The notes beneath the pieces are model-generated. The model made no database searches. It saw only the letters and a program-made list of their open reading frames with translations, and was not told where the DNA came from. From assembly GCA_944332375.1 (NCBI GenBank), contig CALVJU010000077.1, positions 1 to 11,703 of the forward strand: a DNA stretch of 11,703 bases. The letters run 5' to 3'. The DNA comes from an uncultured Bacilli bacterium. GTDB taxonomy: Bacteria; Bacillota_I; Bacilli_A; RF39; UBA660. Shown in pieces: positions 1-6,265 of this stretch (position 1 is its first letter; every line of letters begins with the position of its first letter). The translations under genes were made by a program, and so were the position numbers.

Positions 1-846
1 GATACCAATAATTAATAATACCCCAGATAATAAGATAATAAATGGTTGTGGCTCTACTAAACGAATGAATGGTGAAAACAATTGACCATGGAAATTATCA
101 TACAATACTGTATATCCATAAATTGTTCCAATGATTGGAATAATAGAACCAAGCATACCTAAGAATAATCCCTCAAAAATAAATGGTATTTTGATATTTA
201 AATTACTTGCTCCAACAAGGCGCATAATTTCAATTTCACGTTTACGAGAAAAGATGGTAATTTTAATTGTATTAGAAATTAAGAATGCAGTAACAATAAT
301 CAAAGCTACAACCATTCCTAGACAAATTTTGCGGACAACATCAAATACAGTAACAAGTTGTTCAACCATTCCTTCTCCATATTTAATGACATCAACACCA
401 TCAATTTGTCCAATTTGTCTTGCAGTACTTGCAATTTTATTAATGTCTTCTACTTTCACTAAATAAGTATCTTGAAGAGGATTTTCATCTTCTGTCCACT
501 CATCCATAATTGCTTTGAATGTTTCAGAAGAATTTTTCATTTCTTCCGTGATTTCACCTTTTGATTGAAAAGAAATACTTTCAATATTATCTAAACGTTT
601 AATTTTTTGTTCAACTACTTTGACATCCTCAGCAGAGATATCCGTATCCAAAAATACAACAATGGTAACATCTCTTTCTACTAAGGTTGCAAAGTTATTT
701 ACATTTACTGATAAGATCATAGAAATAGAAACAACCAACAACGTAATTGTAATACAAGAAATACTTGCTAATGATAAAGAGAAGTTACGAAATACACTTT
801 GAAATGAATCTCTAATATTTCTACTTAATATTCTAAATGCCTTCAT
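1..846 (-). CDS. ftsX: Cell division protein FtsX (3' end cut by window edge)
   Basis: FtsX is the membrane subunit of the FtsEX complex, an ABC-transporter-like machine that couples FtsE ATP hydrolysis to activation of peptidoglycan hydrolases at the cell surface. My own translation of the minus strand from ATG at 846-844 stays open for 282 codons to the window edge. The layout fits the family: a short cytoplasmic start, TM1 near residues 25-46, an extracellular domain about 47-170, TM2 about 172-190, TM3 about 222-245, and the start of TM4 from about 267. The conserved cytoplasmic stretch with REIEIMRLVGAS (about 203-214) is typical of FtsX/MacB-like permeases. Family members are near 300 residues, so only the last 15 or so are probably missing. 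Its start overlaps the end of ftsE by 14 bases, implying translational coupling. Confidence 0.93.
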   Translation of the reverse strand, partial: MKAFRILSRNIRDSFQSVFRNFSLSLASISCITITLLVVSISMILSVNVNNFATLVERDVTIVVFLDTDISAEDVKVVEQKIKRLDNIESISFQSKGEITEEMKNSSETFKAIMDEWTEDENPLQDTYLVKVEDINKIASTARQIGQIDGVDVIKYGEGMVEQLVTVFDVVRKICLGMVVALIIVTAFLISNTIKITIFSRKREIEIMRLVGASNLNIKIPFIFEGLFLGMLGSIIPIIGTIYGYTVLYDNFHGQLFSPFIRLVEPQPFIILLSGVLLIIGI

Positions 847-1528
847 GTGTATATGTTCCCTCCTTATAATCTCTTAAAACACGACCAGTATCTAATAAAA
901 TAACTCTTTTTTTCATTTTATTAACAATTTCTGTATCGTGGGTAACCATAATAATCGTTGTTCCCATTTGATTGATCGCATCTAATACATTCATGATTTC
1001 CATACTTGTTACTTCATCTAAGTTTCCTGTAGGCTCGTCACAGATTAAAAGTTTTGGGCCATTCACAATTGCTCTAGCAATTGCAACTCTTTGTTGTTCT
1101 CCACCAGATAATTGATTTGGATAATTTTTTGCTTTATTTTTTAATCCAACTAAATCTAACACTTTTACAACTTTAGAATAAATTTCATCTTTTGGAAGAC
1201 CAAAAATCTCTAAAGAAAAAGCAACATTTTCATATACAGTCTTTTTTGGCAATAATTTGAAGTCTTGAAATACCACTCCTAATTTACGACGTAATTTATA
1301 AACTTTACTATTTCCTAATTTCCCAACATCAATTCCACCAACAATAATTTGTCCACTAGTTGGTTTTTCTTCACGGTAAAGCATCTTAATTAATGTTGAT
1401 TTTCCACATCCAGTAGAACCAATCACAAAGACAAATTCTCCTTTTTTAATTCTTAAATCTAGATCATAGATTGCTGTAACACCATTTTTATATTTCTTTT
1501 TTACATTCTTCATACGAATTAAATCCAT
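833..1528 (-). CDS. ftsE: Cell division ATP-binding protein FtsE
   Basis: This is the cytoplasmic ATPase that partners FtsX and powers cell-wall hydrolase activation in division or elongation. The 231-residue length is normal for FtsE. All ABC ATPase motifs are visible: Walker A GSTGCGKST (37-45), Q-loop glutamine in VVFQDF (about 88), signature LSGGEQQ (140-146), Walker B LLICDEP (160-166) followed by TGNLD, and the switch histidine in MVTHD (about 197). The TGNLD form and the directly overlapping ftsX separate it from other small ABC ATPases such as LolD or MacB. The start has AGGTGG a few bases upstream. It lies 20 bases after the YitT-family gene, in an operon running prfB, YitT family, ftsE, ftsX. 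The stop is TAG and lies inside the ftsX coding start. Confidence 0.96.
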   Translation of the reverse strand: MDLIRMKNVKKKYKNGVTAIYDLDLRIKKGEFVFVIGSTGCGKSTLIKMLYREEKPTSGQIIVGGIDVGKLGNSKVYKLRRKLGVVFQDFKLLPKKTVYENVAFSLEIFGLPKDEIYSKVVKVLDLVGLKNKAKNYPNQLSGGEQQRVAIARAIVNGPKLLICDEPTGNLDEVTSMEIMNVLDAINQMGTTIIMVTHDTEIVNKMKKRVILLDTGRVLRDYKEGTYTHEGI

Positions 1529-1548
1529 ATAACCACCTAACTTTCTTT

Positions 1549-2430
1549 TTATTCTCCACCATTGACCTCATAAGCATCTGTTACTACAAAAAATGCACGA
1601 GGATCAATTTCACGAATTCCTTCTTTCGCAATATAATATTCTTTTGTTGGAATAATACACATAATGACTTTTTGATGATTTCCAGTAAAACCACCACGAC
1701 CATCTAACACAGTAACACCATGTGACAAATGTTCCATAATAAACTTTTTGACTGCTGTTTCATGTTCTGTAATAATATAAAATGCTTTAGAGTTAGAAAT
1801 TCCTAACACAACTTTATCCGTCATAATACTAATAATATATAAAGAAATAATCGAATAAAGCATCTTACTTGCTCCAAAAAAGAAGAAGGAACTACAAACG
1901 ATCAATCCGTCTGTAAAATACATGGCAGTACCAACAGACATATGTGCATATTTCGCAACAATTTGATTTAAAATATCTGTCCCACCAGTGGTGTATCCAG
2001 CTTTAAATACAAGCCCCATACCAAATCCTGTAATCACTGCACCAAACAGTACTAACACAAATGGCTCCGTTGTTTCTATGACAATATACTCTGGTACAAT
2101 CTCTGTTACTTTCATTAAAACTGGAACTAAAATAGAACCCAGTACAGAATTCATTGTTTTTTCTTTTCCGAGCAAGAAATAACTCATAATGAGTAAAATT
2201 CCTGATCCAATCAATATTACTATAGATGGATCCAAGCCAAATAAAGCATTTAAAATAACACCAACACCACTCATACCATAAGTGATTTGATTTGGTAAAA
2301 TAAATAAATTAAATGAAAGAGCAACTAAAAGGGAACCAATAAAAAATTGTACATATCGAACAAAACGATCTTTTTTATAAATATTCTTAATAATATTTTC
2401 ATCAAATAGTTTCTTTTTATGAAAAAACAT
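1549..2430 (-). CDS. YitT family membrane protein with DUF2179 C-terminal domain
   Basis: This 293-residue integral membrane protein belongs to the YitT family, common and often multi-copy in Bacillota, with no firmly established transport substrate. The first two thirds hold about five or six hydrophobic segments (roughly 23-43, 69-87, 92-112, 122-144, 165-206). They include the glycine-rich family hallmark GYTTGGTDILNQI (about 145-157). The last 75 or so residues form the soluble DUF2179 domain, recognisable from GVTVLDGRGGFTG (about 228-240) and IDPRAFFVVTDAYEV near the end. Start ATG lies two bases after the prfB stop, with AAGGGG as ribosome binding site inside the end of prfB, so translation is likely coupled. 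A membrane protein of this family between prfB and ftsE is an addition to the commoner prfB-ftsE-ftsX neighbourhood. The function in the operon is unknown. Confidence 0.92.
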   Translation of the reverse strand: MFFHKKKLFDENIIKNIYKKDRFVRYVQFFIGSLLVALSFNLFILPNQITYGMSGVGVILNALFGLDPSIVILIGSGILLIMSYFLLGKEKTMNSVLGSILVPVLMKVTEIVPEYIVIETTEPFVLVLFGAVITGFGMGLVFKAGYTTGGTDILNQIVAKYAHMSVGTAMYFTDGLIVCSSFFFFGASKMLYSIISLYIISIMTDKVVLGISNSKAFYIITEHETAVKKFIMEHLSHGVTVLDGRGGFTGNHQKVIMCIIPTKEYYIAKEGIREIDPRAFFVVTDAYEVNGGE

Positions 2431-2432
2431 GG

Positions 2433-3534
2433 TTATTCCCCTTTCTTCAAGTAAGTATTGATAAATAAGTCTAAATCTCCATCTAATACTGCTTCTACGT
2501 TTGCATTTTCAGCATTAGTACGATGATCTTTTACGAGACTGTACGGATGCATGACATAACTTCTAATTTGACTACCAAAGTCTATTTTTTTCATATCACT
2601 TTTCATTTCTTTCATCTGTTCTTCTCTTTTTTGTATTTCTAACTGATATAATTTATTTTTTAAAACTTCCATAGCTCGTTCTTTATTTTGAATTTGACTT
2701 CGTTCATTTTGACAAGTAACTACAATTCCAGTTGGTAAGTGTGTAATCCGAACTGCACTTTCTGTCTTATTTACATGTTGTCCTCCTGCCCCACTAGAAC
2801 GATATACATCAATTTTTATATCAGATTCTTTGATCTCAACATCTACATCATTTCCATCAAACAAAGGGGTTACTTCCACGGACGCAAAAGAAGTATGCCT
2901 TCTACTATTAGAATCAAAGGGAGAAATACGAACCAAACGATGAACACCACGTTCACATTTTAAATAGCCAAAAGCATTCTTTCCAGTAATAAAGGCCATA
3001 ACACTTTTGATTCCGGCCTCATCCCCAGCTTCATTGTTGATCTCTTCTATATGAAACCCATGTTTCTCACACCATCTCGTATACATACGATAAAGCATAT
3101 TTGCCCAGTCACAAGCTTCTGTTCCACCTGCTCCAGAATGAATCTCTAAAATAGCTCCTAGAGAGTCATACTTTCCATCTAATAATACCATAATCTCTAA
3201 TGACTCAAGACGTCCTCTAATAGAATCAACATCATTACTTAATAATTCTTGAATTTCTAGATCAGGAGTTTCTTTTATCAATTCTAACATTTCAATATGC
3301 TCTAAAATATCTTTTTTTAGCGATTCAACTTGTTCAACCGTCTTCTTTAAAGAATTTAACTCATCAAAAATTGCCTGACTTTTCTTTCTATCATTCCAAA
3401 AATTTGGTAGTGTTGTTTCTTCTTCTAATTTTTCTATTTCTTCTTGAATATTACGTGCTTCAAAGTGACCTCCAAAGATCTAATATTCTCTTTTTAAAAT
3501 CTTGATAGTAATTTGTGATTTCATAAACTTCCAT
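2433..3534 (-). CDS. prfB: Peptide chain release factor 2 (programmed +1 frameshift)
   Basis: RF2 recognises UAA and UGA stop codons and triggers peptide release in the ribosome. The gene is in two frames. Codons 1-24 run from ATG 3534 to CTT 3463 and are followed by in-frame TGA (3462-3460). Skipping one base continues with GAA at 3461 and stays open to TAA at 2433. The joined protein is 366 residues, the usual RF2 length. The 57 residues between the shift and the first downstream Met are a helical, charged N-terminal domain as in other RF2s. The anticodon-mimic SPF is at 204-206, which distinguishes RF2 from RF1, and the catalytic GGQ is at 250-252 in SSGAGGQHVNKTESA. A ribosome binding site AGGAG lies 7 bases before the ATG. 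Annotation from the later ATG at 3290 would lose the first 81 residues. Confidence 0.97.
3459..3473 (-). promoter_or_regulatory. RF2 +1 programmed frameshift site
   Basis: Read on the minus strand the site is GGAGG TCA CTT TGA A. The internal Shine-Dalgarno-like GGAGG (3473-3469) sits three bases before the CTT slippery codon (3465-3463), followed by TGA (3462-3460). This matches the known prfB autoregulation signal, with the same three-base spacing as E. coli. When RF2 is scarce the ribosome pauses at UGA, the peptidyl-tRNA slips from CUU to UUU, and GAA is read next. This keeps RF2 level in balance. Confidence 0.96.
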
Positions 3535-3560
3535 AACATCGCTCCTATCGTTCATACACC

Positions 3561-3589
3561 ATTATAACATGTTTTTCCTTGAATATCTA
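3561..3589 (-). promoter_or_regulatory. Promoter of the prfB operon (extended -10)
   Basis: On the minus strand a perfect extended -10, TGTTATAAT, has its TATAAT at 3566-3561. A weak -35, TAGATA (3589-3584), sits 17 bases upstream. A start site near 3554 would give a short leader with the AGGAG ribosome binding site of prfB. The promoter lies just after the terminator of the preceding unit, which supports independent transcription of prfB, the YitT gene, ftsE and ftsX. Confidence 0.7.
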
Positions 3590-3613
3590 CCTTTCCCTTG
3601 AAAAACAAATGTC

Positions 3614-3640
3614 AAAAAAAGTGCCATTTTCTGACACCTT
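3614..3640 (-). terminator. Rho-independent terminator after the DUF3592-like gene
   Basis: The minus strand reads GGTGTC, loop AGAAAAT, then GGCAC followed by seven T (3620-3614). The core 5-bp stem (3633-3637 with 3621-3625, one T-G wobble) can be extended by a G-T and two A-T pairs. A second, overlapping inverted repeat TGTCA/TGACA (3610-3614 and 3632-3636) competes with it. It lies 14 bases past the stop codon at 3654 and just before the prfB promoter. Confidence 0.75.
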
Positions 3641-3653
3641 ACAAAATGATTAT

Positions 3654-4184
3654 TTATTTCATATCATTGTTATTTGGATTATGATCGATTTGATTACTAT
3701 TCTTCTTTTGATCTTTTGTATAATGTCCTATTAATAAAACAAGAACAACGAAATATGCGATAAAGACTCCTAACAGAATAACATAATTACATTCAAAGAC
3801 TAATAGAAAATACAGAGTAATAAACAACATAGAAGCAATGATTCCAATGACAAAGCCTCCTTTGGCAAGATGAACGCCACTATTTCCCGCAACCAAATAT
3901 GATGTATCAGGTTGTTGAACATAAATTCCATCTAAATTTGTTCCTGGTGCTAATTCATCTTTATACACAACTGTTTCTACCTTTCTTTGACCTTGAAGAA
4001 AAAATTCAAATTCAGTATAATATCCAAGTATGACCGGCTCCCCTTGTATATCCTTAATTTCAGGGCGACTAGAAATAACTGTCAGTGTTACTGGAACACC
4101 ATATTTCTTCTTATTATTTTCTTCCCATTTCGCATATAATGTCAAACCAAGTAATCCTAATCCCATCAATAAAAGCAATATCAT
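3654..4184 (-). CDS. Three-pass membrane protein, DUF3592-like
   Basis: This 176-residue protein has no assigned role. It shows an N-terminal hydrophobic segment (about 1-18), a mainly beta-strand, non-membrane domain about 27-105, two adjacent membrane helices (about 109-130 and 133-153), and a polar Asn/Lys-rich tail of about 23 residues. A TM followed by a small soluble domain and a return to the membrane, with lines such as GYYTEFEFFLQGQ and a later turn with PGT, recalls DUF3592-type proteins, but the match is from memory and weak. It is a single-gene unit: its own extended -10 promoter lies upstream and a terminator follows. The start ATG is preceded by GAGGTG about 6 bases upstream. 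Charge distribution suggests the tail is cytoplasmic; orientation is inferred. The gene is clearly real: long, promoter-linked, and codon use resembles its neighbours. Confidence 0.85.
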   Translation of the reverse strand: MILLLLMGLGLLGLTLYAKWEENNKKKYGVPVTLTVISSRPEIKDIQGEPVILGYYTEFEFFLQGQRKVETVVYKDELAPGTNLDGIYVQQPDTSYLVAGNSGVHLAKGGFVIGIIASMLFITLYFLLVFECNYVILLGVFIAYFVVLVLLIGHYTKDQKKNSNQIDHNPNNNDMK

Positions 4185-4207
4185 ATTTACACCTCTATCC
4201 TAATGCA

Positions 4208-4236
4208 ATTATATCACAGATAGAAAAAACTAGGAA
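4208..4236 (-). promoter_or_regulatory. Promoter of the DUF3592-like gene (extended -10)
   Basis: Minus strand shows TGATATAAT, a consensus extended -10 with TATAAT at 4213-4208. The hexamer 17 bases upstream, TTCCTA (4236-4231), matches the -35 consensus at only three positions and lies inside the arm of the preceding gene's terminator hairpin. The extended -10 probably carries recognition. Start codon follows at 4184. Confidence 0.65.
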
Positions 4237-4264
4237 CATAAAATACTTATGAACCTAGTTTTTT
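4224..4264 (-). terminator. Terminator overlapping the end of the 153-aa gene
   Basis: An 11-bp perfect stem pairs AAAAAACTAGG with CCTAGTTTTTT (4264-4254 with 4234-4224), with further pairing of CATAA and TTATG inside the loop. The sequence is symmetrical enough to work in both directions. The stop codon TAA (4249-4247) of the gene it ends lies within the hairpin, so translation termination and hairpin formation overlap. Confidence 0.8.
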
Positions 4265-4708
4265 TACCTTTGGCTCCTCAGGAGTTTTATCTGGTAATAG
4301 ATTTCCCTGATATACTTCATATAAAATATTAGATAAAGTGTTTAGAATAGAAGATTTTCTACGATAATTAAAGTTTTCTGACAATACACGAGATTCTCTT
4401 TCCGTAATTAAATTAGATTCTGGTGAAGGAATAACACGATATTGTCCAAGTCCTTTTTCAGATTTTCCGTATAAAATTTCATGATCTTCAGGGCACGTTT
4501 TTAATCTAAAAGAAGAAATTTCATATCCGTGAGTCGTTGCTTCATAAGTTTTTATTAAGTAATAACCGTTTTTCTGCAACTCCTCTTGTGTAATATTTTT
4601 CATAAACTGAAGTGCCTGTAAAAAGAATGCATCTACCATAATCCTGTCACGAATTTCACCCTGTGTAATACCTTCTTTTGTTTCTATTAAATCATTATAT
4701 GCCATCAT
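4247..4708 (-). CDS. Conserved-looking hypothetical protein, soluble, 153 aa
   Basis: I do not recognise this protein. An in-frame GTG at 4714 would extend it by two residues, but that GTG is part of the ribosome binding site AGAGAGGTG. ATG at 4708 (5 bases after GAGAGG) or ATG at 4705 (8 bases) is the likely start. There is no signal peptide or membrane helix. The first half is mixed helix and strand (residues about 10-45 helical, then GYYLIKTYEATTHGYEIS, likely beta). The middle contains ERESRVLSENFNYRRKSSI, a charged helical segment. The tail is short, Pro/Lys-rich and disordered-looking (TPEEPKVKK). It has its own promoter and terminator, so it is probably expressed independently of the phosphoesterase gene 60 bases upstream. 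A role in nucleotide metabolism would be speculation from position only. Confidence 0.82.
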   Translation of the reverse strand: MMAYNDLIETKEGITQGEIRDRIMVDAFFLQALQFMKNITQEELQKNGYYLIKTYEATTHGYEISSFRLKTCPEDHEILYGKSEKGLGQYRVIPSPESNLITERESRVLSENFNYRRKSSILNTLSNILYEVYQGNLLPDKTPEEPKVKKLGS

Positions 4709-4729
4709 TCTCACCTCTCTTAAGTGATT

Positions 4730-4758
4730 ATTATAGATGATTTTGTGAGAATATGCAA
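4730..4758 (-). promoter_or_regulatory. Promoter of the 153-aa gene
   Basis: Minus strand shows TATAAT (4735-4730), a perfect -10, with TTGCAT (4758-4753) 17 bases upstream; the TTG half of the -35 consensus is kept. It falls in the 56-base gap after the nrnA-like gene, where I see no terminator, so read-through from nrnA could add to expression. Confidence 0.6.
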
Positions 4759-4770
4759 CATTTTTTTGTA

Positions 4771-5736
4771 TTATAATTGTTCTCGATACTCTTTACAAAC
4801 TTGATCTAATTTCAAAATCATCTCATCCACTTCTTCAAAAGTATGTAAACGACATCCACTTGCCATGGCATGACCACCGCCACCGAACTGTTTTGCTATC
4901 TCATTGATGACTGGTCCTCTAGAACGTAAACTTCCACGAATTAATCCTGTTGTTTTATCATAAGAGAAAAATCCCCAAGCAATCATCTCATCAATAAAAT
5001 TAAAATTGTTAATTAGATTACCTGCGGTTGCAGCATCTACTTGTTCTTCATCTAATAACTCTTGTGGTAATTTGACATAACCAAAACCATGTTCTGTTAC
5101 AGTTAAATGTTTTGAAAGAAACCCTTGAAATTGAATTTCTTTCAATGGTCTTGTATATAACTTAGGATATATTTTTGTAATATCTAATTCCGTTTCATCT
5201 AATAATCTTGATACATTATAAAAAGTTCGTGCGGTAGATGTTTTAAACATAAAGCGATCCGTATCAGCAACAAGACCAATATATAGTTTTTCTGCTACTT
5301 CGGTACTCATTTTTAGTTTTGTATAATATATTAATTCTAATACCATTTCAGAAGCACTGCTATAAGTATCATCTACCCACTCTATTTTACAAAATGTTTC
5401 TACATATGGATGATGGTCAATTTTAATTGTATAACGAAATTTGCTGGGATTCACACCATCTACACGTTTTGCATCAGGTGTATCTAATACAATCAGTAAA
5501 CTATTCTCATACATTTCATCCGTTACATTATCCAATGTTCCTAAATAACGAAATTTACTTGCAGGACAACCTACTGCATATACTTTTTTATGTGGAAAAG
5601 TATTCAGAATTGCTTGTTTTAAGCCAAGAACAGAGCCTAAAGCATCCGGATCTGGTCCGACATGTCGTGCAATAACAATCGTATTATATTTTTTTATTTT
5701 TCTAAATATTTTTTTATAAATTGAACCCTGAAACAT
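4771..5736 (-). CDS. nrnA: DHH/DHHA1 phosphoesterase, NrnA-like (oligoribonuclease / pAp phosphatase)
   Basis: This 321-residue cytoplasmic protein belongs to the DHH phosphoesterase superfamily with a C-terminal DHHA1 domain. NrnA proteins degrade very short RNAs to mononucleotides and dephosphorylate 3'-phosphoadenosine 5'-phosphate (pAp). The manganese-binding motifs are all present: motif I RHVGPDPDALGS (24-35), an aspartate in VLDTPD (about 85), the DHH triad in IDHHP (107-109), and VADTD (156-160). The substrate-binding DHHA1 signature GGGGHAMASG is at 285-294. Length fits NrnA (about 310-320) rather than GdpP, which carries membrane, PAS and GGDEF parts, or RecJ, which is larger. A near-consensus promoter lies just upstream. 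The ribosome binding site is modest (GAAGAG). Activity on pAp versus c-di-AMP breakdown products such as pApA cannot be told from sequence alone. Confidence 0.9.
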   Translation of the reverse strand: MFQGSIYKKIFRKIKKYNTIVIARHVGPDPDALGSVLGLKQAILNTFPHKKVYAVGCPASKFRYLGTLDNVTDEMYENSLLIVLDTPDAKRVDGVNPSKFRYTIKIDHHPYVETFCKIEWVDDTYSSASEMVLELIYYTKLKMSTEVAEKLYIGLVADTDRFMFKTSTARTFYNVSRLLDETELDITKIYPKLYTRPLKEIQFQGFLSKHLTVTEHGFGYVKLPQELLDEEQVDAATAGNLINNFNFIDEMIAWGFFSYDKTTGLIRGSLRSRGPVINEIAKQFGGGGHAMASGCRLHTFEEVDEMILKLDQVCKEYREQL

Positions 5737-5759
5737 AATTTCACTCTTCTCTATATCTC

Positions 5760-5788
5760 ATTTTAAATGATATTATTTTTAGTGTCAA
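5760..5788 (-). promoter_or_regulatory. Strong sigma-A type promoter of the nrnA-like gene
   Basis: Minus strand shows a perfect -35 TTGACA (5788-5783), a 17-base spacer, and -10 TAAAAT (5765-5760), five of six consensus. The expected start near 5753 gives a leader of about 15-20 bases. This is the best promoter match in the window. It lies in the 5737-5974 intergenic stretch; between it and the terminator near 5955 (5789-5954) I see only AT-rich sequence with no clear gene or RNA structure. Confidence 0.78.
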
Positions 5789-5954
5789 GAACAGTCCTAC
5801 TTAAGTTTCTTTTTTTAGCCAAGATTTTATTGATCAGTATTAGTAAAAAATGTACTGTTTTATATATTCCTCAATTTTGAATTTATATTTCAACAAATCT
5901 ATAACATAATTAACTACGAATAATATAACTTATGTATCTTTCTTTTACTTAAAC

Positions 5955-5976
5955 AAAAAGAGCAATCGCTCTTTTT
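5955..5976 (-). terminator. Terminator of the LRR / 96-aa gene pair
   Basis: A perfect 9-bp stem pairs AAAAAGAGC with GCTCTTTTT (5976-5968 with 5963-5955) around a 4-base loop, followed by GTTT. The A/T ends make it potentially bidirectional. The TAA stop (5977-5975) of the 96-residue gene runs into the base of the stem. Confidence 0.85.
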
Positions 5977-6265
5977 AACCATAATATCGTTTCAAATAAA
6001 TATTTTCTCCATTAATTTGTACCACTATTACATCTTCAAAATTTTCAGCATTGATCTTTTTTCCGTAAATTCCATCCAACTTTCCAAAACTAGCTACACT
6101 ATGATTAATTTCTTGTAATAATCTTTCATCCATATAAATGGAATCCCCTTTTTTTGGAAATTGTTTTATATCATAAAACTCAATGTTTATTTCATATTGT
6201 TTATTATTAAAATCTCTTAATATATACCAATATTCTCTGATATCATTTATTGTTAATTTTAACAT
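5975..6265 (-). CDS. Small hypothetical protein, 96 aa, coupled to the LRR gene
   Basis: The protein is 96 residues, soluble, with no signal peptide, membrane helix or cysteine. It looks mostly beta: alternating hydrophobic/charged strands such as YEINIEFYDI (about 23-32) and EDVIVVQINGENIYLKRYY at the end, with a glycine turn PKKGDSIYMDE (about 37-47). I do not recognise the family. The start ATG overlaps the last bases of the upstream LRR gene (TTATGTTAA, 7-base overlap), and its ribosome binding site GAGGAG lies inside that gene. This is strong evidence for translational coupling and for a shared task. A terminator follows at once, so the two genes form a closed unit. Whether it binds the LRR protein is inference only. 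Confidence 0.82.
   Translation of the reverse strand: MLKLTINDIREYWYILRDFNNKQYEINIEFYDIKQFPKKGDSIYMDERLLQEINHSVASFGKLDGIYGKKINAENFEDVIVVQINGENIYLKRYYG

Noticed and set aside
131..802. Two + strand open frames (131-466 and 620-802)
   Set aside because: They are antisense to ftsX, whose minus-strand frame is continuous and shows family features; no ribosome binding site supports them.
3290..3534. prfB as a pseudogene with a disabling frameshift or sequencing error
   Set aside because: The frame change sits exactly at the known CTT TGA site with a correctly spaced GGAGG, and the rest of RF2 is intact with SPF and GGQ.
4706..4714. GTG at 4714 as start of the 153-residue gene
   Set aside because: The GTG is part of the AGAGAGGTG ribosome binding site, leaving no room for another; ATG at 4708 or 4705 has proper spacing.
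5789..5954. Small RNA or riboswitch upstream of the nrnA-like gene
   Set aside because: Only a weak CAGTA/TACTG pairing with a long loop is visible; the promoter lies downstream of it, so it would not be in the nrnA leader.
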